Source of the DNA: Nilaparvata lugens
Taxonomy: Eukaryota > Arthropoda > Insecta > Hemiptera > Delphacidae
Assembly (NCBI RefSeq): GCF_014356525.2
Contig: NC_052507.1
Coordinates: forward strand, 34,413,513 to 34,477,512
Length of the DNA: 64,000 bases
Direction: 5' to 3'
Below the pieces are notes generated by a model, which saw only the letters and a list, made by a program, of their open reading frames with translations, was not told the origin of the DNA and did no database searches. Made by a program: the position numbers and the translations under genes. Shown here piece by piece: positions 11,690 through 24,432 of this stretch (its first letter is position 1; each line of letters starts with the position of its first letter).

Positions 11690-14600
11690 CACTGTGCAAA
11701 GAACCCTCAGGCCCATCTCGGTTCAAACAGAGATCGATCAGCTGTTGGTTTAAACCCGTAGTGGAACACGTTTTATTAACTGCGACCATGCCTACATCCT
11801 ACATGTAAACGTAGATCAGCGTTTAACATAGAAATTGCATAATATGGCCTATTATATGCTACGAAATTATCTCTGGTAGAGCAGCAATATTCGAGACTTT
11901 GGTTTTTAACCATCATTCATCATCAACTGTCACTCTTATCTCATTTTTATAATTTTTGAAAATATTTTTTCTCCAAAGTGATGATTATTCAGCCCAGAAA
12001 ACGAAACCAATATGAGCACAGGACAAAATTGTCATAGAACTACCTGATGACCATCAAATTTCATGTGAGGTATTCACTATACTAACAGAATTTTTTGTGT
12101 AGAACTGTTTCATCCAACTCCGGCACAAATTGAGGCAAAATGATCATCATCTTCATTTATCGTGTCCCATCTAGCTGTGTCTACAATTAGGGACCAATTT
12201 TTCGTGCTGCGTCAATATGGCCAGTAGCCACTGCCATCGACGAAATTAGCTTTTGTTGAACGGAACACTGTAGAAGGCCGTGGCGTGGCGTTGTTTTGGA
12301 GCGTTTATCAGCAGAAACAACTGAACGACGGGCTGTAAAATATTGTGTTTACACAGAGCGACGTTTGTAGCCATTGTTTAAAATTTGGGAAACGGCCCAC
12401 TATAGTTGGAGTTGGCTGTGCAATGCAAGTTGGCATCGTAAATCAGCTACAATGTCAATGATCGAAAAACACAACTGAAATTGTTTTTTGTCAATGGCGA
12501 TTAAAAAACAGGAGTAGAATCATTCAATGTTTTCAGTATATTCCTTGAAATTGGACTCAGCATGGAAAGACAAATTGCAGAATGATTCCTGGAAGAGGAG
12601 AGTGTTTTCCTACTCTATTGTCATTCTTTGAATAAAAATTTAAATTCATTCATGATTTCATCTCTCAGATATCCTCCCCTCCTTTCTATTGTACAACCCT
12701 TCCAACTTATACGGTTCATATTAAATTTTCTCATAAGACTATCCTCCCTCCACTTTGAAAGCGTATATGGGATAAATGCGTGCGTTCGAATTAATTACGC
12801 ACTTATAAGTTCCTCAATAAATTTAAGCTGAACGTTAAAAGGGATTTTGTATAAATTATATTGCCACTCATCTCCGGAAACCTTCTGTGTTCACGAAGCT
12901 GAGAAATTGGGCTAATTTTCTGGCGTGAGAGATGCATTATTAAGTCAACACTTGAAGATGACAGTTTGTCATCAATCTTAATGTTTATTTCATACTGTAT
13001 TGAACTTATAATCAATTGGAGATATCTGCAATAAATAGGCGAATATACTCCAGATTTCACATTTCAGAGCATAAACGAATGGAAATCGGAGCTAGAAATA
13101 TTCGATATGAGTCATGAGTTCATGACAGTCTACTATCATAAATTGAACAGGCCTGCAATGTAGCTGTCTTCACTCATCAAGAAAGAATAGTTCATTTCAA
13201 CTCCATTCTGCAGAATGGTAATTTATAAACAACTCTATCATGATTTGAATGATGAGAGAGGATTATGGAAACATGAGTGTATTTATTGTTGATATGATAT
13301 TTATTGATTGATACGTCAAATAGATGATGTCATTAGGGAAAATGATATTGATATTGATTCTTTTCGAAGTGATATTCAAAAACGTAATCATTAACCATAA
13401 TAATGTAGAATCTATCAAGAAACATGAAAAAATTATAAAATTGTTGAAATTTATGTTCCGTTGGATTTCACCATTTCATGAATGGTGAACTTCAAGTAAC
13501 AAAAAACATTTATTCAGTTCAGTTAGTTCAGCTATCCACTCCCAGTTTCTTGGAAAAAGGAGCTGGATAGAATAATCCACCATTCCATAACTCACAGATT
13601 GATAGAGCTGAATTATAATTGAGTTCAGTCTTGCCGCAAGAACTCCATTCTAAACTTTCATCCCACTTAATCTGTGCAAATGCAGATTGTAATGAATTCA
13701 ATTATGGCCAACTCGAAATGAAAATTAGCGACCCACTCTGTTTTCAGACGATTTGAGAAAAGAGTGTAGATGTCTTCGTTGAGTTCTAATTCAATTTTAA
13801 GTATTTTAATTGTTTGATTCGAACTTGTACTAAACGCTAATCAAATATTGAACTTCCTCCTCAGCTACTCTCAAAGTGCTTCAGTTGTTTCCTGCCATTC
13901 AAACAAACTTGTTCAATCATCTCGACCTCAAGACCATACAAATAACACCAAATCCTACAAAATTTAAATTTCAACAGTTTTCAGTCTTTTTTCTGTTTCT
14001 TGATAAATTCTACTACTTATTATCATGGTTTATGATTACGTTTTAAATTTCATCATTTGCTTCCAACCATAATAATTAATCAGGACAACACGAAACTTGA
14101 AATATTAATAATAATTATTGAAAAGCCTCTAGGTCCCTGGAGCCAATCTTTCAATCCTTTTTTGATGAAGAAAGAAATAAGTCCTTCATTGTATTTGACA
14201 AAATTCATGGCCCTCGTGAAAGAAGAATGGGCCATGATTTAAATTATATTATTCCAATTAAAATATCAGAAAAATAATAAATAATAGATGGTAACTCTAA
14301 AATTTTCGGAATGCATTGAGTATTTACTTATTTGAGCCATTTTCTGGAAAAATGAATTTAACAGGATCATTATTTTGTACAATGCGTAAGGATGAGATAT
14401 AAATAGGGAATCCATATCCAGCAAACAATCAGTTTAATAATAAGGGCCGTCTGCACAGTATTGTTAGACCAAATTAAGTTGATGGAGTTCAAGTTAATCT
14501 GAAAGTTTGAACTTGAATCGGGTTTCTCAGCGCATTTACTAAACCAATTAAGTTAAACTAGTCTAGCGTTCAGTTGGTAATGGAATAGCATCGTTTACAA

Positions 14601-14940
14601 TATCAAGAAGGCTGAATTCTACAGGGAATTCATTTTTTTACAACCCACCAGTACATTGAGGTTATATTTCTCGTTCGTGGCTCGTACAAACCTAAAAACA
14701 AACCTGTACGTTTCATCTAATTGATGGAAATAAATTAATTCTACTACTGAGAAGCATGGTATATTAAAATGTTCTCAATAGATCTCATCCAATTATCTAT
14801 TTAGAAGTGGTAATCCCAAAGAATTGTATGATAGCTGCTTTCAATTGGAAAAAATTCTATTGCGATATAACTAGCGAGTTGATCACTCGTAAATTATAAG
14901 GCCACCCAGAATTTTAATACCGGCCTTAACAGCGTGCGGA
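11690..14940. other. Non-coding stretch
   Basis: There is no credible gene. At 14443-14452 'gggccgtctgcac' resembles the GGCC-type MITE termini seen near 11.6 kb, and 'ataccggcctta' at about 14914-14926 could be an opposite end. The two ends match over only about 10 bp, so I do not call an element. The rest is AT-rich with no visible structure. Confidence 0.45.
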
Positions 14941-15250
14941 ATCCAAGTTATCAGATCGTGTGATAATTCCTGTGGCGGTTCTGCTGTCGATTAACTCTTG
15001 TCGTTGTGGGGCAGCCGTCAAAAATGCGGATTGTCATAAAAGCATTTGCATGTCGCTCTGTGGCTTGGCCCAGAATACAACACGCGCTTGCGCACACATG
15101 CGCTACGTCATTAAACGCCGGACACATGAAATGTGTTCGCTGATTGGCAGATGCGATAGAGAGCTCTTTCGATACACTAGAATTCCACCTAAACTTGCCA
15201 GCCGCTAATGCCCTGTTATTGACGGAATTGACAATGTGGGCCAAACATTG
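14941..15250. promoter_or_regulatory. CpG-rich block with promoter/enhancer-like motifs
   Basis: This segment stands out from the AT-rich background by its CpG density. It carries an octamer ATTTGCAT (15044-15051, POU-type site). It also has NRF-1/ewg-like half sites in the 'cgcgcttgcgcacacatgcgc' stretch (about 15083-15103) and a CRE/ATF-like 'tacgtca' immediately after. Overlapping 82- and 97-codon frames on the two strands have no recognisable domain and look incidental. A promoter or intronic enhancer is an inference from composition and motifs only. Confidence 0.35.
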
Positions 15251-17667
15251 TTTCGCATCACAAATGTGTGGTCCTAGAATGGATGAACTTTTATGTGATT
15301 GAAAGAGCAGTCTGGAAACTTGTAATAAGTGGGCGATTTATTATAGAAGTTTCCTTTAAATACTTTAGTTTTTCTTCATACTCCAATACCAATATTTATT
15401 ATGTATCTGGAAGATGGAAAATCTCACGGGAAAATTCACAATATCATTTCTCTCAATCTCTGGAAAGATCTTTCACTAGAAAAAAATGGTTGAAAAATAA
15501 AAAGTGAATAAGCTCTGTCCTGCCCTGGAAAAATATACTTGTACATGTGCACCAAAAATGAGAACTGTATAAAATGTATTATGATTACAACTTCGATATA
15601 ATTCAGGAGTTACTAACGTGAAAAATAAATTATCGAGTATCTATTATTGCTAAGGTTGAAGAAACTGTTTATTGTTAATCGCAATTATTTATCTTTCGAA
15701 GTCTGATATATTGTATATATTATATATTGGTTGATCGTTCAATGCACAGCCTTATAATATAGTCTCCAAAATTCCATTTAATTGGAATGGAATCTCCAAT
15801 TTAAAGTCAATTTTCGCGATATTGAAATGAATTTTTTGAAATTTCTCAACTATTCCACTTTTTGAACAAGAATAGTACTACTCCTTCTCTCTTCGACTCT
15901 GTGACAACTTCCATTGAATTTCTTTCTACGCCTGTTAATAGGGCTCATTCAATTTCCATTCCCTCCCCAGCTGTCAAGAGAAAAAGTTTCCCAATTAATT
16001 GGCGATTCCTAAATTCGACTCTTATCTGCTCAAATGACAATCGATTTCCAATCGAACTGACTACCGGCCATTCGGCACCCTCGTTAATTCAATTCATTGC
16101 CTGTTGAGGGTGTAACCTCTTTTGAAGGACCAAAAAGGGAAATTAGCTTCAGCAGGATGTGCTCCTGTGATGTGATAGTATTTCGTGAGTTACTAGTAAT
16201 AATTGGAATGGAGGAGTGAAGTGGGAATATCAGTTTTTTGCGATGTACCTGTATGTAGTGTATTTCTTTACTCCGTGCTTGGGTAGAGAGGGGGATATGG
16301 AATGAATTTCGGGCGGAATGAGAATGAAACCCATGACCAGGGCAGCGATGGTAGAGTTCGAAACTGGATACTTCAACCAACTAGGCCTCGCAGACCCACC
16401 AGATCCTCATCCATGATTATAATTTCAAATCTCAAATGATCAATCTTTATCATAATTTGAATTTATTGAATCATTAAGCCACTTCTAACGAGATTTTATT
16501 GAAAATTACCTGTATGGCTGTACTTGATATGAATGGATAACATTGAAATGAATAGATGGTATTGCAATTTATTCGATAAATGAACAAAACATAGTTTATA
16601 GAAATCGAAACATCCAATAATTTTCATGCAATACTTGATGAAATCTCAACAAATGAATATGAAATTGTACATTGATTTAAAAGTTAAAGTTTGACATCAA
16701 GTTGGAGTATCATGAAGATTCAGACTATTATTCAAACTATTTAGCCTATTATTTCGATGCATTGTCAACTTGATAAAATTATGCATTGATGTATAATTAT
16801 TCTTTTTATGCAGGCTGTACTTCAACCTGTATGATTCCAACACACAATCTTATGAAACTAATATAAAAGTGATACTATTTATAGCAATGGGAAATTTTCA
16901 TACTTCAATTAGGTCATTCTCAGTCATAATCAGATAACTTAGCGGTATTTTAGAGTCTCACCTCTTTTGATTTTGAAGATGGTTTGAAAAAATTTTATAC
17001 CTGGTCGATGTGCCCATATAAAACGATTTTATGGTAGACGGAAGTTGAGCCAGACGCATTTCCGTCTCGAGTACGTTCTTATAACGGTTCTGAAACACTT
17101 TTTATAATTCTTGATATTTAATATTAAGTACCCATATTGAGGCTCAGAAAAAGTTATTGGAATGGGGTACTTTGCTTCTATATCAGTCACAAGCAAGCTA
17201 CAAATTGGGGATATCTTTAAAAAAAATTAAACATTTTCAGATCATCTTCATTGAAAATATTCATATTGAAAGATGAACTGAAGGGTAGTTCCAAGTAAAT
17301 TACAGGATTGGATGAGGCATGTATCACATTAACGATGTTGGGTTTTCACGTCATCTTCTTCACCTTGCCCAAGTTGCTTTTCTTATAGTATTAAAATAAG
17401 CATATTGGAATGTTCAATACAACTTTTAAACAAGGAAAATAGAGAGCATAAAATAAATCATTAATCGAGTTTTGGTGGTCTTATTTCTCTCCATCCTCTA
17501 TACAAATCCAGTAATTATTTTGATGTGGATGAAACAGTTTAGTTGGAGTAAAAATTTTCCGATTCCTCCTGCTTTTGCTCGTTAAATCGTAATTGGGAGA
17601 ATATTGAGGTTAATTCTTTACTATTACTGGTAATATATTTTTCACTCCTATTTTATTATGAAATAAT
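15251..17667. other. Non-coding stretch
   Basis: No gene or repeat is recognised. A fair 3' splice-like site (ttctttttatgcag, ending near 16813) has no convincing downstream donor. Confidence 0.45.
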
Positions 17668-17725
17668 ATACACTGTATTCAGTATACAGTGTATTCACTG
17701 CATATACTTATACAGTGTAACTGTA
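17668..17725. repeat. Cluster of short palindromes built on ACAGTGTA
   Basis: ATACACTGTAT (17668-17678) and ATACAGTGTAT (17684-17694) are perfect 11-bp inverted arms with a 5-bp loop. A second palindrome, TACAGT-gta-ACTGTA, lies at 17711-17725. It is a potential cruciform, and no function is assigned. Confidence 0.6.
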
Positions 17726-20700
17726 TACACTATATTCACCGTCTAGCCGATGCATCACACAAGTGCAACAACAATCACCAAAACTATACCATGGAGTCGA
17801 CACTCATATTATGACCATTCCCAAAATTTTGTTCGAGTTTGATGAGACCTCGGCTGCTCTTTTTCTGTTTTTCCGGTCAGTTTTGAGACTTTTTGTCCCT
17901 CTCTTTTATCCTCTTGATGCTTCTCTTCCTTCCTCTCCATCATCGCATTCCGTTCCGCCAAAGCAGCCATCACTTCCCTTCAATTACCACATTTTGTTAA
18001 CCGAAACAGTTCATGACTGAACCAAGCTCTGGAATTGTTCTCAATGTCTGAACAGAACGTCTGTAGCAGTCTAAAAGTCGTGTTTCTTTTACTATTTCTT
18101 CTCTGTAGTACAACACTGATTCTTCTCTGAAAGGAGTTTGCTACATTCAAATGCTTGAAATTTAGCATTTTTTGGAGATCTTTCTCTTTTACTAAAAATA
18201 TTGAGCTTTTACTAGAAATATTAATTAGATATTTTATTAAGCTTGTTTTGTTGTAAGTTTTTGTGCCTTATATTTTATTCTATCTTGGAATACCTTGTTC
18301 GAATTGTCCTTGCAATTGATTTTTCAAATCTATATATGTGGCACATGGATTACATATAACAAGATAAGATACCTCCAACTAAGAATGATCAGTACTCTTT
18401 TTGACATACATACAGTACATGATTAAAATATATTATGTACTACAATATATATATGCATAATCAATCATACAAAATACAAATACATATACCACACAATCGA
18501 TATTGATTGTTGAAGTGGTTGTGACCAGTCATTTGGGAATAATGTTCATAATAATATATTTATAAAAATAATATGAAAATAAAAGTATAAGGAGATTGAT
18601 GAATGATAGAATGATGCTTGAACCCTCACTACTCAAGAGTATGAGTAAGTCTCCTCGAGATGTTCTGTAGAAAATGAATTATTCAATAGAAAGTGAGAAT
18701 AAATCGATCGATGTACGATAATGTGCATGATACTAACCTACATTCGATATTATGAAAAGTACATAATTTGTACGAGGCGTGAAGTAGCAATATCAGTTTA
18801 TATTCACTGAGAAACAGTGTTCTTCATGCTTAGAACACCTCAGCTTACTTCAAGCATGGCCGATCTGCTCCATCCTGTTGCATTTTTCCAATAATTATGC
18901 AACATGTGAGACCATAAATTAGTGCAGAAGTGTGCACGTTTCAACTGATAAGCGTGCACTGGCCCATGTAATATTCCACATGTGGATAGTCAGATTGTAA
19001 TGTACGAGAAACTACTTCGTAATAAGCGCTGAGTACTTGAGCAGCAAGTTTCACGGGAAAGAGGCGGTGGAGAACTTCACTCCACACAGCAGGTATTAGC
19101 CACTTGTTGGAGTTGAGAAGTTATAAGCATATGTTTGGGACTTAGGTACTAGAAACTTCCGCATTTGTAGTTCAACGGGTTAGATTAAGATATCTTTGAA
19201 AGTTTCTAATGTAGGGTGGTTCCCATGTACACTATTTCTCATAAAATATTCACTACATATAGTTTCTCAATACAATTTCCCCCTATAAATATCAATGTAC
19301 CTTGAAGTGGTAGAATTTTCAATTCAGTTCGAAATATATCTTCGCACGCAATGTGTAAAGTTGTGACTTCAACCCTGTCAATCTCCTATTTGTATTTTTA
19401 TTGGAGCTCATTGTCTCCTTGAAAATTTTCTGTAAGGCAAGTTTACTGTCTATTTTTAACTATCATTTGTCAGATTTGTCTGGAGGATCATTTCCAAGTG
19501 ATCAGTCACACCTCAAAATCCAAGAAAGCTTGGAGGTCATCAAAGGTGCTCCACCGTTTTATAGTAGCCCTCAGTTTTACTATCTAGTCCCATATAGTGG
19601 CTGCCGATTTATTTGTTTCGATCGATGTCTCACACATACACACACATACTGGTTGATAACGATCTGTTTTGGCGATGTTGACATAATAATGTTGCAGACC
19701 TCTACTGCCGTGGAACAAACTAGCTGGTGAATGTGTGGGTGTGGGTGTGTTATCTCGATTTTATCGCTAGCCTTTTGAAAATGCGAAGCGGTTAGAAATT
19801 TATAACAAGCCAAGTGAGTTGTTGGAACCAGAATTCCAGCCTTCAAGATACATGGGGATAGTCTCCTGTGTGCGATAGTAGTGGTGCTTGAATGGACGCT
19901 ATATAGAGTTATAGTCTTTTCTTCTCTGGGCTCTGGGCTTGTATCAATCTGTTGCTGCAAACAATGGACCGACCTACATGCTCCAATATTCAATAAAGTT
20001 CTGGCTTAACGCCCGATAACGGTGTAACCTCGCACTCACAAAAAGTTTTGTTTCAGGTATCGGATTTGAAATTGTTGGAATGCTTTGAAATTCAATCAGT
20101 CCTTGATGATTCGTTCTCTATCAACTTCAGGCTGTATACTGAATTGGATTAAATTATGTGGCTCGCTTCATAAGTGAGCCAGTTGAATATATTCGTAAGC
20201 GTAAGCCTATCATCATTCATGAATTACTAGCATCAATATCTTTCAAATGGGAGGTTAATATTTAATCCCAATTCTAGTTATTCCGAAAATTGAATTATCA
20301 CCTTCCAGTTCATTTGATAAAGAGAAGACGATGGAAAAAATATAATTTTTCGAAACAAAGAATCATCCATCACGGTGTACATTATAGTGATTTCATTTAT
20401 ATGAATCTATTATGTTCCTTATCAAATTATGGTATTCCTTGAAATGAGTATTTCTTGAAACAATAACATTTCAGTTGATTCGAAAATAGATAAATTGCAC
20501 AGAAAAATACCAGAGAAATTGTACCTTTTAATCTCGTTATTATTTGTGCAATGAACTTTCAAGTGTAAACTTGCATATCAATCCAACATTCCAATGTTAT
20601 TGTTCAATTGGAACTTGAAGTGTTCCATTCATTCATTGATGAAAGAGAGAAATATAACATAAAAACATCGCCTGTTGTGCATAACTCCTCGCCGAATGCT

Positions 20701-21425
20701 GTAGAATCAATATCGTACAAATAGCAATCCTACGTAATGAGCAATAATTACATTTATATTAATTTCAAACCATTTTGGGAAACCTAAATTTAGGAAAAAG
20801 TATTCACAAATTGCTCATTCAACACCTGGGAATCAAACTTAGCTCATATGAAATATATTTGAAAAGAAGGCTGAATTCATGATTTGGTGGGATTCAGTTG
20901 CGTTGACGACTCACTAGAGGAGCAAGCGTTGAGATTTTATTTCTGAAATCTGAAAGAGTCCCAAATTCCCAGACGCATGTGATGAATGGTCCTGTTCGTG
21001 AATCGGAGGTTTACTTGATTCAGGATATAAAACTCATGGGATTTCACTCCAGCTTCTGTAGAAAATTTGTTAACAGAACAAAGTTTGTGAGGGGCTTTTC
21101 TTTGTTGGCAACATGATGATTGTCATATAATATAGAATGTTTATCCTTCAAGATCATATTCAAGGAGTTTTAGAATCTGTCTGAATAAGTCAATAGTTCA
21201 ATTGAAAGATTGTGAGTTGAATAAAAGATAAATGAACAACATAAAGTTTTAGCTGGTTTCTAGTTTTAGGCGATTTTCGAAGCAGATAGATTTTGAAATT
21301 TATGTACAATAAAATCGTCTCTCAATAGAGCTGCTCTGAAGCATTTCTCCTTCCAACTTTATAATTCAAGTATTTATACAACTTGAACAATTCTACTAAT
21401 GAATGTGTTATTTTTTCTATTGCAG
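17726..21425. other. Non-coding stretch ending in a strong 3' splice-like site
   Basis: No gene is recognised. CA/TG-rich bits lie at about 19630-19650 and 19730-19750. The last about 35 bases carry TACTAAT (branch-like), a T-rich tract and TTGCAG immediately before 21426. Confidence 0.45.
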
Positions 21426-21484
21426 GTGAGTACCAAATACCAAAATCAAGTCACCTGTATCATTTAAAAGTCGACAGTGAATCG
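21426..21484 (+). other. Candidate 59-nt exon or recursive-splice segment
   Basis: A strong 3' splice site (TACTAAT, then 'ttattttttctattgcag') ends at 21425. A strong 5' splice site (TCG|GTGAGT) starts at 21485. The 59 nt between are open in one frame (two bases, then 19 codons reading EYQIPKSSHLYHLKVDSES) and blocked in the other two. I do not recognise the peptide. If coding, it needs a phase-1 upstream intron and leaves in phase 0. The segment itself begins GTGAGT, so the 3' splice site also directly abuts a 5' splice site. That makes it a candidate recursive-splicing (ratchet) point. A random open frame of this length is not rare, so coding status is uncertain. Confidence 0.4.
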
Positions 21485-22618
21485 GTGAGTAACATACAAT
21501 AAAATACTGATTTTAAAATGCCTTCACATCATTTTGTCTACTGAGAGGTTAGTGGAATAATAATTTTTGATAACTGTGCAACTTGGAGCTCAATCATGGC
21601 ATTGCTAGTTACACACCTTAATCTATGAGTAAATTGCACTGAGGTAGATAGAAAGTTTTAGTGGAAGAAATTGTGGATCTAGAGAGAGTTGAGTATCGTT
21701 CTCTTCCTGCCAAGGCTTAATAATTATTTATTAATACATGAATTAATTAGTTACAGTTCTTACGAGTAGATTTGAATGAGTAGTGTTACTTTAATGTTAC
21801 TGTGGCTCAGATAGACATTTGTTGAGTACTAGGTTTACTCTCCTTCTTTGATCCTCATGCTTTACTCTTATCTCAAACGATGAGTGATTAATGATCTTAC
21901 ACTCATTACCTCATTATTTCCAACTCAGAAGCAGCGCAGCAGTCATCACTTTGTCTTCAGCTAGTAATGCCGACTTCAAAAGAGAGCCAGCGTTGAAGTA
22001 TTTGAATGTCTAACGAGACTTTAACTGACCGTTAAGTATTCCTCGTTTTTTATCTCATTCGGCACTTTATCAGCACTTGTTATCAACGTAAGTGGGAATA
22101 CCTTTCTACCTGCATCTGAGAATAAATTCCGACCTTATACTCTTTTTTTTACATTTAGATTTTAGTTTTTACTCCTTATCCTCTTCCTACTTAGAATATG
22201 TTCCTTTCGTTTGTGTTCCTTCTCTATTCCTATCCTTCCTTTACTTTTTCCTCCTTCTCTTCATGCTCCACCTTCTCTTCCTCCTCCTACTCCTCCTTAT
22301 CCTCCTCTTCGTCACATTTCTTTTCATATTTCTTCCAGTTCTCCTCCTGCTCCTACTCTTTTTCCTTCTCATCCTTCTTCCTACCCCACGCATTAACTTC
22401 AACCTCTGTAATACTACTTATTCCTTCTACACTCCTCTTCTCTCACTTTCGTCCACTCCTCCATTCCCTTTTTCTACATCCTCTTTCTTTGTACCTCCAA
22501 TCTCTCTTTCGCTCCTATGATACACCATACTATCAAATTCTTCCTATTTTCTTCCCAGTTCATTTTCAGTTTACTTGACCTCTATTTATTCAGTTTACTT
22601 TCATTCTAAAGAGTGAGT
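21485..22618. other. Non-coding stretch with a pyrimidine tract
   Basis: Positions 22140-22560 are strongly C/T-rich on the plus strand. They generate long Phe/Leu/Ser frames in all three phases, a compositional artefact. There is no other content. Confidence 0.6.
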
Positions 22619-23341
22619 ATGGGAACCCTTCATTGAATTGGAGACTGTTGTAGATATAATACTGTAACTTCCAGGATAAGTTATTGGTCAAATACTCTGC
22701 ATTTTTATGTACAACTGAATTTCATCCCCTCATAAGGGGGTGACTTAGGAGTTGTAACTCTAATATTTCAAATGTAAACACCCATTGTGTGGTACATCAT
22801 TTTAAATTCCTTTTTAAAACATGAAAGATAGCATAAATTGAAATGTTCTATGATAATTTTATCCAAAATGGTGGCTGATTGAGGTTTTAGTTTCGAAAGA
22901 AATATATTGATAAAGTTCAATCAGCCGCCATTTTGGATAATAGTAACATAGAACATTTCTATTTATGTCATCTTTCTCGTATGGATAAGAGTTTTAAAAT
23001 GATGTATCACACAATGGGTGTTTACATTTAAAATATTCGAGTTACAACCCCTCATTTCTTAAAAAACTAAAACTTCAATCAGCCGCCATTTTGGATACAA
23101 GTATCATAGACATTTTAATTGATGTTATCTTTCTTCTTTTAAAACGGCCTTTAAAATGATGTACCACACAATGGGTGTTTACATTCAAAATATTCGAGTT
23201 ACAACTCCTAAGTCACCCCCTTATGAGGGGTTGAAATTCAGTTGTACGTCAAAAGTTAGAGAGTGTATTTAACCAATAACTTATCCTAAAAGTTACAGTA
23301 TTATATCTACAATATTCTCTAATTCATTGAAGGGTTCCCAT
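22619..23341. mobile_element. Composite foldback element with three internal repeat copies
   Basis: The termini 'atgggaacccttcattgaat' (22619 onward) and their near-perfect reverse complement (ending 23341) bracket long inverted arms. A unit of about 130-140 bp occurs three times: once forward (22751-22883) and twice reversed (about 22918-23050 and 23076-23206). It runs from 'gttgtaactc' through 'aaacacccattgtgtg' to 'ccaaaatggcggctgattga'. The element is thus an imperfect hairpin with one arm duplicated. No ORF or transposase was found. A target-site duplication could not be defined. The class (foldback or MITE) is inferred from structure. Confidence 0.75.
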
Positions 23342-24424
23342 TCATATGACACACTCTGTACATTCTGCACCGATCACAATTCTGACAATCGAACGCTTCA
23401 ACATTCTCTCGTGAAATTTATTTATCTATTCAGTTTCTTCTTCCCATTTTTCTCTTCCGTTTTTATGTTGAACGTCTGTCACCATTTTCCTTACTCAAAC
23501 TATCCCTCTCTTCATCCAGATCAACTGTCCTTTACAGTTAGTCTTCGGATTGATTCTCTTTTCCACCTCATTTTCGTTTATTCCTCTTAGTTCTATAATT
23601 ATTTCTCACTCGTTGAAGGGCGATGCTCTATAAGTTAATAGTGTAAGTAGCTAGAAGGTCTAACAGAGGAGCCAACTGATCCTTGAAGTGAAAAATAGTT
23701 CTCATTATGTAGTCGGAAAAAGTCTTGAACAGGACTTGGAATACTCTGGTGAGGAGTGTGTGAGAAAGGAAATAGAGTGAGACAAAGAGAGCAGAGATCT
23801 TACAAAGATAGAGATGGTCCATGAAGGTGAACGCTATCAACATCGGTTATCACCAACTGTCTTCCCAAAATACTCATACGATTTATCTTGAGGTATGCCC
23901 TTGGAACAAAATTTTCGAGATAGTTGGATCAAATGCTTTGTGTTTGTTCGGTATGTTATTTGAGTTTCAATTATGTCGTCTTTGTTTGTGCTTGAAACTT
24001 GATCAAGTGTGTTCACACTACGAGCTCCAATGGTCGTAAAATTGAAAAATTTCGAGAGAAAGCATAATAATTCCTTCTGATCAGGGTTGAAGTTCCAGTT
24101 CCTTAACATTTTATTCTATCTTCAATAGTCATGAATATTATAGGGACTAACCTATTTCGGGTGGACACTTTAATTCGTCGGACCCGGCTGCCCAAAAATA
24201 GTCGTTTGGTCATGTCAGAGGCCCTGAAATTGATAAGAAATTGTGCGACGTGAAAACTTGTGTTTCTCAGATACTCAGAAACTGAGACACTTACCAGACC
24301 TGAGCCAGCCACGTCACTCGATAGTATTGGCTGTTCCAAGAATATTTATTATGCCAGAAAAAAGTTTAACTTCGTTCAAGAAAATTCTGATTGCGACTTA
24401 TTGTATGAACCAAAGAGTATCAAT
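23342..24424. other. Non-coding stretch
   Basis: No gene or repeat is recognised. The small frames on both strands show no domain. Confidence 0.45.
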
Positions 24425-24432
24425 ACTTAAAG

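Noticed and set aside
14443..14926. Possible GGCC-ended MITE of about 480 bp
   Set aside because: The ends agree over only about 10 bp and the flanks do not give a clear duplication.
14951..15244. 97-codon minus and 82-codon plus overlapping ORFs
   Set aside because: Stop codons are scarce because of local GC content; no recognisable domain on either strand.
19401..19993. 109-codon plus and 137-codon minus ORFs
   Set aside because: They overlap antiparallel, have no domain, and include CA/TG-repeat-derived residues.
20040..20062. Possible third ratchet site (tttgtttcag|gtatcg)
   Set aside because: The donor half (GTATCG) is poor and the pyrimidine tract short.
22092..22578. Three overlapping plus-strand ORFs up to 142 codons
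   Set aside because: All three phases are open over the same C/T tract, so this is compositional and not coding.
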